A DNA stretch of 64,000 nucleotides from Ascaris suum (Eukaryota > Nematoda > Chromadorea > Rhabditida > Ascarididae): NCBI GenBank assembly GCA_013433145.1, contig CM024185.1, positions 2,492,501 through 2,556,500 on the forward strand. Reading direction: 5' to 3'. A program made the translations under genes and the position numbers. Of this stretch, positions 14,131 to 25,545 are shown piece by piece; within the stretch, counting starts at the first letter, position 1, and each line of letters begins with the position of its first letter. The notes beneath the pieces were generated by a model. The model saw only the letters and a list, made by a program, of their open reading frames with translations. It made no database searches and was not told the origin of the DNA.

Positions 14131-14324
14131 CATGGTGGAAGAATAGATATACGCAAAGCATAATTCCGGAATTTTAACGGCGGTAATACGGCGTGATTGA
14201 TTTTCATCGTCATGGTGGAAGAATAGATATACGCAAAGCATATACGAGCTGGATAACTCCTGTGATTGCATTTGCATATTTCCGTTTTTTTGCGTTTGAC
14301 ATAGATTGGATAACTCCTGTGATT
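14131..14324 (+). repeat. Two nested short direct duplications
   Basis: A 32-base segment beginning CATGGTGGAAGAATAGATAT occurs identically at 14131-14162 and 14211-14242 (80 bases apart). A second 17-base unit, GGATAACTCCTGTGATT, occurs at 14251-14267 and 14308-14324 (57 bases apart), each copy near a T-run ending GCGTTT. The exact identity of the copies suggests recent local duplication. Confidence 0.85.
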
Positions 14325-17183
14325 TTTTTTTTTTTGCGTTTTCATATGAGTGTTTAACATCATAGAAAATTGAAACATAGATTTAAGATTTATTCTATGG
14401 TGAAAGATCAATAAATGGAATGCATAATTGACATTTAGCCGAAACGGCAACGATCACATAAATGAAAAAAATCAAAAGAGAGACATTAATACTTAATACT
14501 GCGATGCCACAATCCATAGAACCTGAAACGCAAATAACCCTTCATGTACACAATTCAACGAATTTTATGAGTTCCTTCGTACAACAACTTCAAAAATTAA
14601 CAGATTTAAAAGGGATGTGTTTATATGTGTTGTGAGTATAAAGTTTATTAAATATGCATGCAAGAGGATCTATGCAAACGTTCATTTTATTTATTATATA
14701 GTTTTCCAATTGTTTTCGCTAATTTCTGCTAATTTGATTATTAAATGAACAAATTCTTCACATTTCGTTTTTTGCAGCTGAAATGGTGAATTTTCTTGGA
14801 TAATATTAAAGATATTTCTAGTGATTAACTTCTCATATTTTCCCTATTCCTATTGCTCATTTTTTTCTCAACTAGCTCTATCGGAACGATTTCTCATATG
14901 CTTTCCTTCCAGGTAAAGTAACCATTATTTTCTCGAACTATCGACGGTCTCTCAAGAAAAACCTCTCAGATTTCGTTGATCAAATTCTTGATCGTTCCAA
15001 GAATCTCATCAGAATTTCAAGAATTCCCGTCAAATAAACCGAGTATAACTTTCAAACATCTACGAGCTCACATTGGCCTTTTCGAGTTGCACTCATTGCG
15101 GAAATATAAACGGGAAAATATGCAGATGTTAGAATTACGGTAGGAAACTTGGTAAACAATGATGAAATCAGAATACCGGTTAGCATTCCCTGATCGCTTC
15201 GGAATCGGATACCGAAGATGCCAATACTCACGTTTCGGAGATTACAACCACTTTCTACTAGAAATAAACATAGAATGGATAAATTTCCAGCAAAAATATT
15301 GCAACAAATTACTATCATTCAATAAATTTATTGGTTCTTTTCTGTAGGTTCAATTTGCAAAATTTGCAATCGTTTGCAAATTTTTCATCCGGATAACTTC
15401 AGTTTTGAATTTTTGAGCCTCACCATTAGAATAATATCCATCATTTCAGCTGCAGCTATACATGTCCCGTCTCTTGTCTTGCTTTTGCAGATTAAATCAT
15501 ATTTGGACGTTAGTAGGAAGTTTAACGTTCGGCAACTGCAGCATATAGCAAAGTTTTTCTTAATGAAGTGAAAACTTGTTGAGAAATTATGATGAATTAT
15601 TTATCAAAAGAATTGCACAACGCAAATCACTTTATTCATAAGGTGCGAAACTTAACATAAAACATAAACAACACACCTTGGTGAGGTGAGATCTGCATGA
15701 AAATCATCCATTATATTCTAGGAATTACGGATCGTGAGGCACTCTTTTAAATAACTCTTTGAGCAAAATTCACTGAGAGAAGTAGAAGAGCAATCCAATA
15801 CCGAAAAAAAAGAGCATTCAAGGCGATTCGGCAGGTTCAGATAACAATTTTTCAGTGATATACTTGCAGATTTCTGAAAACCGTTGGGCGTTTTTTGCGC
15901 ACTACGGAAAACTAGGAAAAACAACTCTTGCAATTAGTCGTTTGTTTTGTTTCATTGCAAAAAAACTTTGGCCAATACCGCCGATTGGCCAAAATGCATC
16001 GGCAAGGTAATCGACACAGGCTATTATTGTGTGATTAATGTGTCATTGGCACCTCGTGCAGTTATGTGAGCGCATACGCGCGTTTTGTTATGCGCATGAG
16101 CTAAGTATGCCGTCTGTAGCATGCCACTTACGATGCCCGGGACAACCAGTTCGAAACTATGGGCAAAAATTGAGGATATTATTGAAGAGGCTGAAACTGC
16201 CTGAAATTATATGCCCTTACATTGCCACCACTGCACACAAGAAGTGATAAGCTTTCAGAGTGATAACTAAGGCTTATCAGAACCATCATTTCAAATGGTC
16301 ATTCCCATTGTTGAAGACCGCCTCATGTTTTACATCTCCTAAAGTTTGACATGACTCTCAAAGCAGTTCAGAGGTTCAGAGAATGCTTTGATGCGATCCC
16401 ACGATGTGAAAACGTCTGAATTATTGAAAGATTGGAGAAAATGCATTGAAAATTTCCCTCTAATATGTCTAGCAAAAGTCAACATTTCGATTCATAAAGT
16501 TCTACGGCGACTACTCGCTCATTTTTTGGCGGCTCCTTTTAATGTTCATTTATCTAACGGCGTTTTGTTCGGGTAATTTCCAAAAGTTTCAGAAGTTTTG
16601 GATACTAATAACGTCGGAAAACTGAAATCCTCTACGAATTAGAAGATGCGGAACGTCATAATAGAAAGAAATATGACGATGATGGAAGAGATGGTAAAGA
16701 AAAATGAATAAATCGCTCATAATTGAGTAAAGATGCTACTATGAACCGATTTGGGTGCTAAAAAGAAAACAATTCAGGAACGTTGATACGAAAAGATCAT
16801 CGACATCGTTCACCTTCTTTTATCGCCATATACGTCAACCATACAGCACAACACAAGAGAAGGAGATCAGAGAGCGCAATAATGTAACTCACGAGTTGCT
16901 TACCTGAAAATCATGAAATATTCTAATTAGTTCATGGTTTTTGAAACGACGACATTTCCCTCCCCGCTGCACAGTAGCTGATTGTGCATGAATCATATGC
17001 CTAGAAAAAGTCCGACGTATGTCCTCATAACTAACAAGACGACTTGAAAGCCATTCAGTGAGGCTTGGCGAATAGGTTCAATTTGAGTTTATTTTCGGCC
17101 ATGATGAAAAGACACTCAGAGCCGAAGCATCAGAGTACTTGATTGTCGAGCGAGAAACGTGGGTGAATGAAAATCATACTCAT

Positions 17184-17189
17184 TTTATT
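17184..17189 (-). terminator. Polyadenylation signal of the Ser/Lys-rich gene
   Basis: AATAAA on the minus strand lies about 41 bases past the stop codon at 17231, a normal position for the 3' end of a short nematode transcript. Confidence 0.55.
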
Positions 17190-17230
17190 TGATTTTCGCT
17201 GTGTCCTAGTGATATTTACTCAGTATCGGT

Positions 17231-17848
17231 TTAAAAAAGGCAACGCTGCTGTAAATCAGAACACGAACCACTAAGCCGCTGTTGTTGAGGGCCTTTGCGC
17301 GAAGGCGACGATGTTTGGTTCCGCTTGTTTTCTGTTGATGGCGACGATGGCGTATTTTGTCCTCTTTTCTGAAGAAACTTCTGCTCGGTTGCTTCTGGAC
17401 TTTTTGCTCTGTGCTTGTTGGACGACAGTGACTCGGCCGAATCTCGGTGATGTCTTTTCATTGATGAAGATATCTTCGCAGGACTTTTTTGCTCTTTCGG
17501 CGATGCGGACTCAGCCTTTTCAATAGGCGATGATGATTTATGCTTCACCCGATCGCCTTTCTTTGCAGCTGCGGTCCGCGATGACCCCAAAACAGGCTCA
17601 TTTTGGCTCCGTCGATGCTTTGATGCTGAAAGTGATCGGTATGCATCGACATGCCTTGCTTTAATGCACTCCACTATTCAATGATGATTTCACATCATCG
17701 ACCATTCGACATCCTGAATGTACTAGCTGTGCGTCATTGCCGCGTGAGGTAAACTTATTCTAAGAACTATGCAAAATAAACAGAATAGCCTACCGAAACC
17801 ATGCTTTGGTCTGAAAACATCATATCCTGGAGCGGGTTCTGCGTTCAT
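17231..17848 (-). CDS. Two-exon gene for a Ser/Lys/Pro-rich basic protein of unknown function
   Basis: Exon 1 runs 17848-17794 from ATG; exon 2 runs 17673-17231 to a TGA-free frame ending in a stop. The donor TTCG|GTAGGC (phase 1) meets the acceptor TTGAATAG, rebuilding a Val codon, and the total is 498 nt (165 residues). The N-terminus MNAEPAPGYDVFRPKHGF is compact and ordered-looking. The rest is disordered: rich in Ser, Lys, Arg, Gln, with six Ser-Pro pairs (such as SSSPIEK, SASPKEQKSPAK, PSSPST), suiting proline-directed phosphorylation, and no membrane segment or signal peptide. The region is GC-richer than its surroundings, as true exons in this window are. I do not recognise a family. 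The frame is open upstream of the ATG back to a TAG, so an extra 5' exon cannot be excluded. Nuclear or cytoskeletal binding would be a guess from composition only. Confidence 0.65.
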
Positions 17849-18270
17849 CGTAATAGAACGAACTCCATTCAACTACCTCGAATCTCTTCCAATGTAAGCA
17901 ATGAGTTTCTCTCATTAATGAGGTAATCTTTGCCTGAATTTCTGTTGCTAAAATTTGAATATTGTTGACATTTGTAAATCAGTGTCAATGGTTATTTTAT
18001 GGCGCTTCAAATTCTCATTTCAGTTAAAATTTTATATTTTGCGAAAATCGTTTCTTATTCTACCTGATCAGAACATCATTCTTGGATGCGTTTATTGTGA
18101 CCACTTCATTTGATGTGTGTTTACAAATGTCGTTATGATGGTATTGTTTCGATGCGTAGGCATATATGTATTCATACATATTTGTATTTCAGCTCATCAT
18201 TTTCAATTCGTCGTTCATTGAGTTTCAAATTAGAATATTCGTTGGGCACTAAGTTAGAGATAATTTAATT

Positions 18271-18389
18271 AGATAAAAAATTTACATATATTCTTATAGT
18301 TGTGCGAGATTCAATTCGTGCAAAACAGAACCTTTTGTACTACATTTATAGGAACGGTCGCTCATATACATAGTTTTTAAGTTTTTGAT
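18271..18389 (+). repeat. Direct repeat, copy 1
   Basis: A segment of about 119 bases starting AGATAAAAAATTTACATATA and containing GAACGGTCGCTCAT matches a second copy 765 bases downstream with scattered substitutions and one-base gaps. Confidence 0.85.
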
Positions 18390-19035
18390 GGAATTGAAGA
18401 TGAATAAAAGTAGAAATATGCGTTAAGTGTCAATTTCACCCTCCCCTCCTTACTTTTTCTTTTCCCGCCTCCTTCCTTTTCCCCAAATTCGGCGTACTAT
18501 TTCCTTTTTTTTCCAACGAAAGAAAGACATCATTAGAACCCGTTCGATGAATCCGAACAAATATATGTGCCAGCGCAATGTTGACCGGTAAAGGAGTACC
18601 AAGAAGCCTTCATATAGTACCAATAAGATGTCTCTCAACATAAATGTGCTATTTGTCTGAAAATTAAGCATCGAAGCGAGTGAATGCTAATTGCATTCTT
18701 GCTCTCATCGAAATATTAGTGAATCAAAATGCAATGCAGGTGAACTTCACTCAAGAACATACAGCAAAAACACTTTAAAAATATTTTACATGAAATCGGA
18801 TAATATAAGAAACGAGGCGGAAGAAAAGAAAACAATTCGTTTTTTTTTTGCAGCAACAAAAATTTTCCACGACATACGTCAATTTGAGAAAGTAGAACGC
18901 TGAAATCAAAAACATCGTGAAGCGATATCGTTACAAAATCACTCATTCTTTACTGATAAAACACAAATCATGGAAATGATTCTTCACAATAATTCACAAA
19001 TGAAATTTTCCGCTTCTTACACCGATGATAATAGC

Positions 19036-19152
19036 AGATAAAAATTTACATATATTCTTATAGTTGTGTGAGATTCAATTCGTACAAAACAGAATCTTTT
19101 GTAATACATTTATTGAAACGGTCGCTCATGTACATAGTTTTAATTTTTTGAT
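19036..19152 (+). repeat. Direct repeat, copy 2
   Basis: Second copy of the repeat at 18271-18389, about 90 percent alike by eye. It is followed by partial echoes (TACATAGTTTGAAG near 19197, and a GTACATTTTTTT run), as if the end of the unit had been copied again. Confidence 0.85.
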
Positions 19153-19870
19153 ATATTTTTTTTATTTTTATTTTTACTTTTTTTGGTACATTCATATACA
19201 TAGTTTGAAGTTTTTTTTTTTTGGTATATTTGTAGTACATTTTTTTCAAAGAGATCTTCGAAAACGATTCCTTCCACCTCCCATTAGGTACAGTCAAGCA
19301 TTCACATATTTTCTTCGAAGTATTCATTTGTTGAACGAAAATATAAATAATAATTCTGAATAAACAACATTTAACAGATAATAAAAATCACATGACGGGA
19401 GAGCGGACATAATATGAGATCAACAGGCGATATTTATAGGTGTGATGAAAAAAATATAGAAAATTATGTTTACTCTAGAAAATTATGTTTACTCTACAAG
19501 TGCACATCGCCTTGATATAAAAATTCAAATTTATTCAAAAAATTCATTTTTGATGAGTACATTAATTGCGAAATATCTATCATATTTCTCTAATATAACT
19601 CAACCGTACTCCTTACCCTCGAATAATAAGCCCCTCATGTTGTACATGGACGTCTCCTTCACGTTGAATAAAAAGTCTCTGTGATGTTTTTAACGAAATC
19701 GCTCCACATTTTAGCTCAAATGGGGGTTGCCTACGGAATTAGGCGCGATACGTAACGTGCATTTTCTCGTAGCGCCTCATCCTTCATCGAATTTGAGCCG
19801 GTTCTAAGAGGAAAAGTGACGCTCAATCTATGACATTTATTGATAGAGAAATACACTATTTAGCGTCCAA

Positions 19871-19876
19871 TTTATT
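19871..19876 (-). terminator. Polyadenylation signal of the chemoreceptor gene
   Basis: Minus-strand AATAAA about 53 bases beyond the TGA stop at 19929, consistent with a short 3' UTR. Confidence 0.5.
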
Positions 19877-20665
19877 TCATTCCTTATCGTTTATCTTCAT
19901 GCAAATATTATTGATCACTAACACTTTTTCAGCATTTCGAAACGGTGTTTTTAATGTAACAAGACTTCGTCATTGATGAGATTCCTCTATAAGGACGAGG
20001 TTGATGTGTGGTTGACGGATAAATTCGTGACAATGGTGAAATAACTGTAAGCGATTTCTTTATATTATTGTTATTGCTATTCTGAGTAAATATATTAGGT
20101 TTCGATTGAGTAAATTTCTCATTTGTGGTTGAATCGTTTGTGGGTGCCGACTTTTTTACGATATGCACAATATGACCATAATGACAACGACAAAAAAACT
20201 CAACAATTGCTTCACGATATGGTCGTACACAATATAGTGTAAGTAATGCATCAACAGATGGTGTTATTGAGACGAATGCAAAAATTAAATATTCAAGAAT
20301 CGGCGCTCGTAAAAGATCGATTTGTTGAAGCAAAGAAACAAAAATTGGTGGGAAGATAAACACGAGCGGTACTGCTGCTTGAAGTGTCAACGCCTGAAAG
20401 TGCTTATTACAGATAAAATTCTGATTTCAGTAGTATATTTTCGTAGGACTCCCTCGGTCAACATCAATTCTTTATGGATTCTCTATGGTTTTTTTTTTGC
20501 CTTTTATTTTAAGATTAATATTCTGATACTCAGCAAGCATAGGAATCAAAAATGTTCTCGATCACTCGAACTGCTTTTCAACTAGACAAATTTTGCAGAA
20601 CGCCAATATGCAGCAATCTATTTGAGGAAGGTAAAGTTAGCGGAAATTACAAAATCAAAGACATG

Positions 20666-20720
20666 GAAGGTGAAGAGGTGGGGGTGGTGGGGGGGGGGGG
20701 GAGGGAGGAGGAAAGGAGGA
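20666..20720. repeat. G-rich tract inside chemoreceptor intron 4
   Basis: G-runs of 2 to 12 separated by single T or A (GGTGAAGAGGTGGGGGTGG then G12, then GGAGGAGGAAAGG). It is able in principle to form a G-quadruplex on the + strand. The proline-rich minus-strand frames across it are shadows. Confidence 0.8.
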
Positions 20721-21220
20721 AGGCAAAACAGCAGGCGAGGTGCTACTACCACAGACATTATAATGCAATGGCAAAAGCCTTTTGCGCATTTGCAAGTGTC
20801 GTTGTCTGCCGACATATTTGTGTTTGTGTTTTTCTTTCTTTCTAACAGATATTTCAATCCACCATCCAATCAAGCAATGTATAAATTAAACATTAAATGC
20901 ATTATTTCTATAATGTACCGCTTCTTGATCAAAAATTTAAGTTAATAACAGCATAGAAAGAAATCATACACAGTTTAGGATGCTAAAAATCCATACACCT
21001 CTTACGCAGGTCGGATTTCATTCCACGTCGTCTGATTTTTCAATTCATAAACGTAGAATTCAGAACAACAGGTCTCTCGTAAACGGTTTACATGGGTGGT
21101 TAGATCTATTAAAAATGTCTCGTTATTTCTCCTATTTCATTATTTGCTAGCAGTTGATGGAACTTGTCGATGTGGCGAGCTCCAGACCTCTTAAATAGCT
21201 CTTCCTCTCTCCTTTATCTT

Positions 21221-21707
21221 TTAGACCATATTGATGTCTATGACCGAAAACTTCTCATTAAGATGCATCAAGAAGCACTCAGGAAAAGGAGATGCTGTAA
21301 TTAATATTTCAGACGTTAACTGTGCAGGAGATAAACTGCGTTGAGCTTTCATAACCTTCAACAATGCGAAATGTTTGAACATCATTTTAAAGAAGGTGCA
21401 TGCTGGGGACGATTGAAAAATAGTAAGCATCCTGTTGACGTCAAGGAATGTAATGATTGATCTGCGTTTAATACATGAAAAGGACAAAGGGACATTTGAG
21501 AGGGGCAAATATGTTAAAATCATTCGAAGAAGAGAGCAACGATGACGAAGTTTTTTCGCCAGCTATCCGGTCCAGATTCACCGCCTGACTAGGTGAGTCG
21601 AAGTCCTTGCTAGCCACCGATCTCTCGTCAGCAGAGTAAGCATGAATAGAAGTGGAAAGCAAAAATTACCTTTGCAAAACGGGATCTATTTGATGGTCCG
21701 ACTTTTG
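21221..21707 (-). other. Possible nested coding exons in chemoreceptor intron 4
   Basis: On the same strand as the chemoreceptor and between its exons 4 and 5, an ATG at about 21707 gives MSNQKSDHQIDPVLQ up to a donor CAAAG|GTAATT. A CACCTAG acceptor downstream restores frame into SQAVNLDRIAGEKTSSSLL and a stop at 21468. A further open frame (DVNRMLTIFQSSPACTFFKM onward) ends at 21221. Composition looks coding, but I could not join the last piece by a good donor, and nothing is recognised. Confidence 0.25.
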
Positions 21708-22190
21708 ATTTGACATTAAGGGGACCTTAGTTACTTTTTATTCGTCGGTTCTTCTTCGAATTTCATGAAGATTTTTAAATAAGAAAATCCCCAAAGATCA
21801 TCTAATTTTTATCTCCATATATCTTTTCATCCACCTTTAGGATATAATAATAGCGATAAAAGTAAATTTAATAACATTGAAAAAAAAACGTAGCAATTAA
21901 AATTTACTTTCATTAAACGTCTATGCATTTCCTTAGTCGCATCACTCAACGTCAACATATCCGAATTCAATAAACGATTCACCTGAAAAATTTTCTATCA
22001 TTGATTACATTCATTTATGAGGGAAAATGATATACGAAAGAAGTAGAAATGAATTATTTATGATAAGGAATCACTTATCAAAAATAATCAGTAAAGCTGA
22101 ACAATATTTTCCTAGTCCAGAATAAAAAAAAATTCAGGATATAGAGAAGATAGGAAGCCATAGGTTTTTACATTTTAGCAATCATATTTT

Positions 22191-22275
22191 AATAAATAAA
22201 TAGATAAATAAATGAATAAATGAATGAATTAGTTAATAAGTAAATAAAAAATAAAAAAAAACAAATAAATAGGCA
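22191..22275 (+). repeat. AAAT/AATG-type tetranucleotide tract
   Basis: Imperfect AAATA and AATG repeats (AATAAATAAATAGATAAATA and on) in a chemoreceptor intron. Confidence 0.75.
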
Positions 22276-25200
22276 ATCAAACAAAATAACCAGACATAAG
22301 AATAACCACATACTTTAGCAGAGTTTCGTTTATCTTATCGCCCGACCGATGTCACATGACAAATAACCCATGTAAAAGGTGTGCAAGTTTTCTGACACAT
22401 TTATATGTGCATTACTAATTTCGAAGAAGAAAAATCAACATGAACATCGCACAGTGGGACATTGCACGTTCCAAATCAAAACTCCTCAAACAATGAAGCA
22501 GCCACACCTATTTGAATGCTATATTCCTCGATGCATAGGACTCGAATTGTTTTTATTCCTCTCAAAAGTAGAGATTTTTTCGGAATTGTAATAGCGAAGT
22601 AAATGACATTTTAATGGAATGACGTCCCATATTGACATCCGATATTTAATGAAAAATAATGTGAGATGTTTTTTTTTTCAATGCTTTGCAATGATACAAT
22701 AATAATAGTATGGGATAATATAAATGAATATTAAGTAAATGAGCAGAATAATATGCAAATTCAGTCAACATAATAAATAAAGCAAAATTTGAAAATTTCA
22801 AAGAGCACATACCTTGTGACGTATAATTGTGATTACTGTATAGATTGGGAAAATCGGAACGACAATAGAAAAAACGACGACAAAAGTGAGTGGATTTTGA
22901 AGACAATCATTCCATAGATTATTTCTTCATTCCAATGATATTTCGGCCTATATCGTTGTAAATATTCCCGAATGTAGTCTGGATCGGTTTCTGATGCAAG
23001 CATAATCACTGCAAAGTATTCAATAAGCAATCATTGTCGCCATTTACATGTGTTGGACTTTGCAGTAAGATGCATTATTATAAGAGGGAAGTGTGCTAGA
23101 GTAGCAGAATTTTTTGTGCAGTCCATTAATGCCGTAATGATAGGATTTCTTCTTATTATCACTTTTAATAACAAAGACTTTCTGCATAACATATTCCACA
23201 TTTCATTAAGGAACAACAAAAATATTGCTTTAAGAATCTCGAATGTTGTAGCGCAAAAGCATGATCTGCTTAGCTCGCCATGGAGATCTTATTTGCAACC
23301 ATGCCGTTAGGTGAGTTTCGAATCGCCAATCGTTATTGCTTCGATATCTCACCGTCAAATGACAATCATTTTTTGCATACGTTTATTGCCTATTAAACAT
23401 TAATAACGCATCATAAATGCATCTGATCGCTTCAAACATCTAACTCCACTTTATAGACTGTTGCAAAGAGATGAGATAATTAATTTTTCGATAAGCATTT
23501 TTGTCGATTCTTTTAATGGTTTTCGATATTATTGCGCTGATCATATGAAAATATCATATTGCCTCATTTAGCGTCATTATTTTTCACGTTTCTTTTCGCC
23601 TTTCATTAATGTCGTTTGCATGCATTTTTCAAAAATTCTCAATTGCACGCAAATTGACTTACCAACTGCGGAGAAGCGACTGAATACGTAAGCAAACAAG
23701 CAACAATCAACTGTTTTGCAGTAAGTGCAGATTTTTTTAACACGTAATAACGATAACCGAAAGATAATAAAAAATATAAATAGGAACAGAATGACATATT
23801 CAGACAAATTGCGTATATGACATAAGAGAAGGAACTACCAAGATATTTCGATGGACCATTTACCATATAACCATAAACCCAACCGACGACTATAATCCTG
23901 CAAGTGATCGGATGATCAGCTACTCCGACCAGTAATAAAAACATATATTACTTTCAATAAAAATGTTTGAAAGAGCTATCTCTCCACCATTGAAAAAATA
24001 CTCAACAGAAGGTAGATTGGAAAGCACGCTTAAATAAGTGCATGTCTGAAACTCGAGAAGGTGTTGGGATTAAAATTTTCGAGATACGATTTCTCCTTGG
24101 CACCACTAATAATCAGCTCACACCGATGTTCCTAAGTTCTTTGCCAAATTGAACTTTCAATTTAATGCTGCATTTAGCAAAAAAAAAACCAGACTGACTT
24201 CTATAGAGCATTTTAAAAAAATATTTTGAGCAATATTTTCTTGCGTATATTTAAAAAAATTGAAAGTGCTGAAATTATTCTCTAGCGTTCAGTTGAGTAA
24301 GTAAAGAATGAACGATAGTCAAGAGGGTTCTCAATTTGCGGTAAATAAATTCGAGTTTTTATGGTTCTTAGAGGTAATTATGCATTTCAAATAATATGCA
24401 ATTATCAGTGAAGATTTATGGAAGCATGCATGAAATCTTCCGCTGAAACTTTAGCAATGGAAATGGTAAACGAGTGAGAAAAAAAGACATTTCAGGAATT
24501 TCAGTAGTTGTTTTTTTTTAGTAAATTCTTCCCAAATTAATTGAATTTTATGGTGATTCAATACTCTTAGTTGTCAATAATGTGAAAGACTGTAAGTTTT
24601 TCATCGAGCAATTTTCAGGATTGGGATTGAGTGAAAACGATTTAATATTAATATGTCTTTTAAAAAGAATAAATTCTCAACAGAGCAATGGGTCTGAAAT
24701 TCAGTGCTATATTTTTCATAGTACCATTCGAAGTATAGATTCAATGAGCTATCATTGGCCTAAAGCAATAGATCAAAACCTTGTTCTTTAAAGCTAATAT
24801 AATTTTGATGAATATTTTTGCAATTCTTTTGCTCCAATTGAAAAAAAAATGTCTTCAAATTTTCAAATAATGTGATATTTTTAAAAAAAAAGAAAGCCCT
24901 TAAGTGATTTACGATAGAGCTAGTAAATGAATCGTTGAGTGTTCAATATACGATATTTTAGATTAAGGTAAAGTTCTATACGTTGGAGGAAATTCTTTTT
25001 TGAGCCTAATTGGTATTATTGTATAAAGGTGGAAAAGCAAGGATAAAAAGCCGGCCCACATATTTTCAAGCTGCAAATTGCAAAAAGCGTTCTCGTGAAG
25101 ATCGGTGAAAATTTCCCAACTACTATATAATAGCAATTAAAACATCAACAAAGCTGAAGCAGTTCATGATTAGGGAACGGTCGGATTAATTTACTCGTTG

Positions 25201-25545
25201 AGCACTTCTTTCTGCTAACAGCTCGATTTACTTTCCGATTCGTTCGTTCTTTGTTTCAATTTTTTACTCAGTATTACACTTGTGGGATATTTCATTAACG
25301 GATAGCTATGTAGAGTGGCAGGTATGATTAATCTACCTTGGCTGTACGAGCGTCAATCCAATAGATTTAATAAGATCGATAATTGCAGAAGCACCTAATA
25401 TAATGCGGTACTCTTTAATGCGAGTTCCTTTCATCATTATAACCATAGATAGCAGAATGGTGTTCAGTATAAAACTTAAGCAACCAGTACAGTAAAAGAA
25501 TATACCAAAAATCATATTGAGCATAGACATTGATTGTTTTGGCAT

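Larger units (their letters stand above)
4990..17230. other. Long gene-poor interval
   Basis: Twelve kilobases hold only short open frames without matching splice sites or recognisable motifs. Landmarks are the G16 tract at 6036-6051, a C-rich tract at 8533-8570, a G14 tract at 9096-9109 and a nested duplication at 14131-14324. The longest frame (9460-9879, +) is hydrophobic low-complexity sequence. A frame at 15052-15318 (-) contains a membrane-like stretch but no flanking splice logic. A GC-richer patch at 16020-16250 has a frame behind a GTGCAG acceptor but matches nothing I know. I would leave all of these unannotated. Confidence 0.5.
17849..19870. other. Gap between the Ser/Lys-rich gene and the chemoreceptor 3' end
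   Basis: About 2 kb with no supported gene. It contains a diverged direct repeat pair (18271-18389 and 19036-19152) and T-rich stretches around 19140-19250 that repeat fragments of it. Confidence 0.5.
19929..25545 (-). pseudogene. SRD/STR-like serpentine chemoreceptor, probably a pseudogene
   Basis: Five exons follow a nematode 7TM chemoreceptor: 25545-25337 (ATG, TM1 and TM2, YRIILGASAIIDLIK), 23897-23663 (TM3/TM4; GPSKYLG, LLSFGYRYYVLKKS), 23008-22813 (loop ASETDPDYIREYL, then TM5 with PIFPIYTVITIIRHK), 21982-21908 (LSDATKEMHRRLMK) and 20393-19929 (ALTLQAAVPLVFIFPP TM6, TM7, VRPYREAIVEF, stop TGA). Exons 1-2 and 3-4-5 join cleanly. Two breaks remain: exon 2 ends in phase 0 at TTG|GTAAGT while exon 3 (TTTGCAG acceptor) needs one more base, and inside exon 3 the frame changes by one between the EEIIYG and LQNPLT segments. 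Both large neighbouring genes read through without frame error, so assembly noise is less likely. Family: G-protein-coupled receptors of ciliated sensory neurons; ligand unknown. A working gene with two indel errors, or a missed micro-exon at the first break, remains possible. Confidence 0.6.

Noticed and set aside
15052..15318. Minus-strand frame with a putative membrane helix (GILISSLFTKFPTVILTSAY)
   Set aside because: No recognisable family, and no donor/acceptor pair linking it to another exon.
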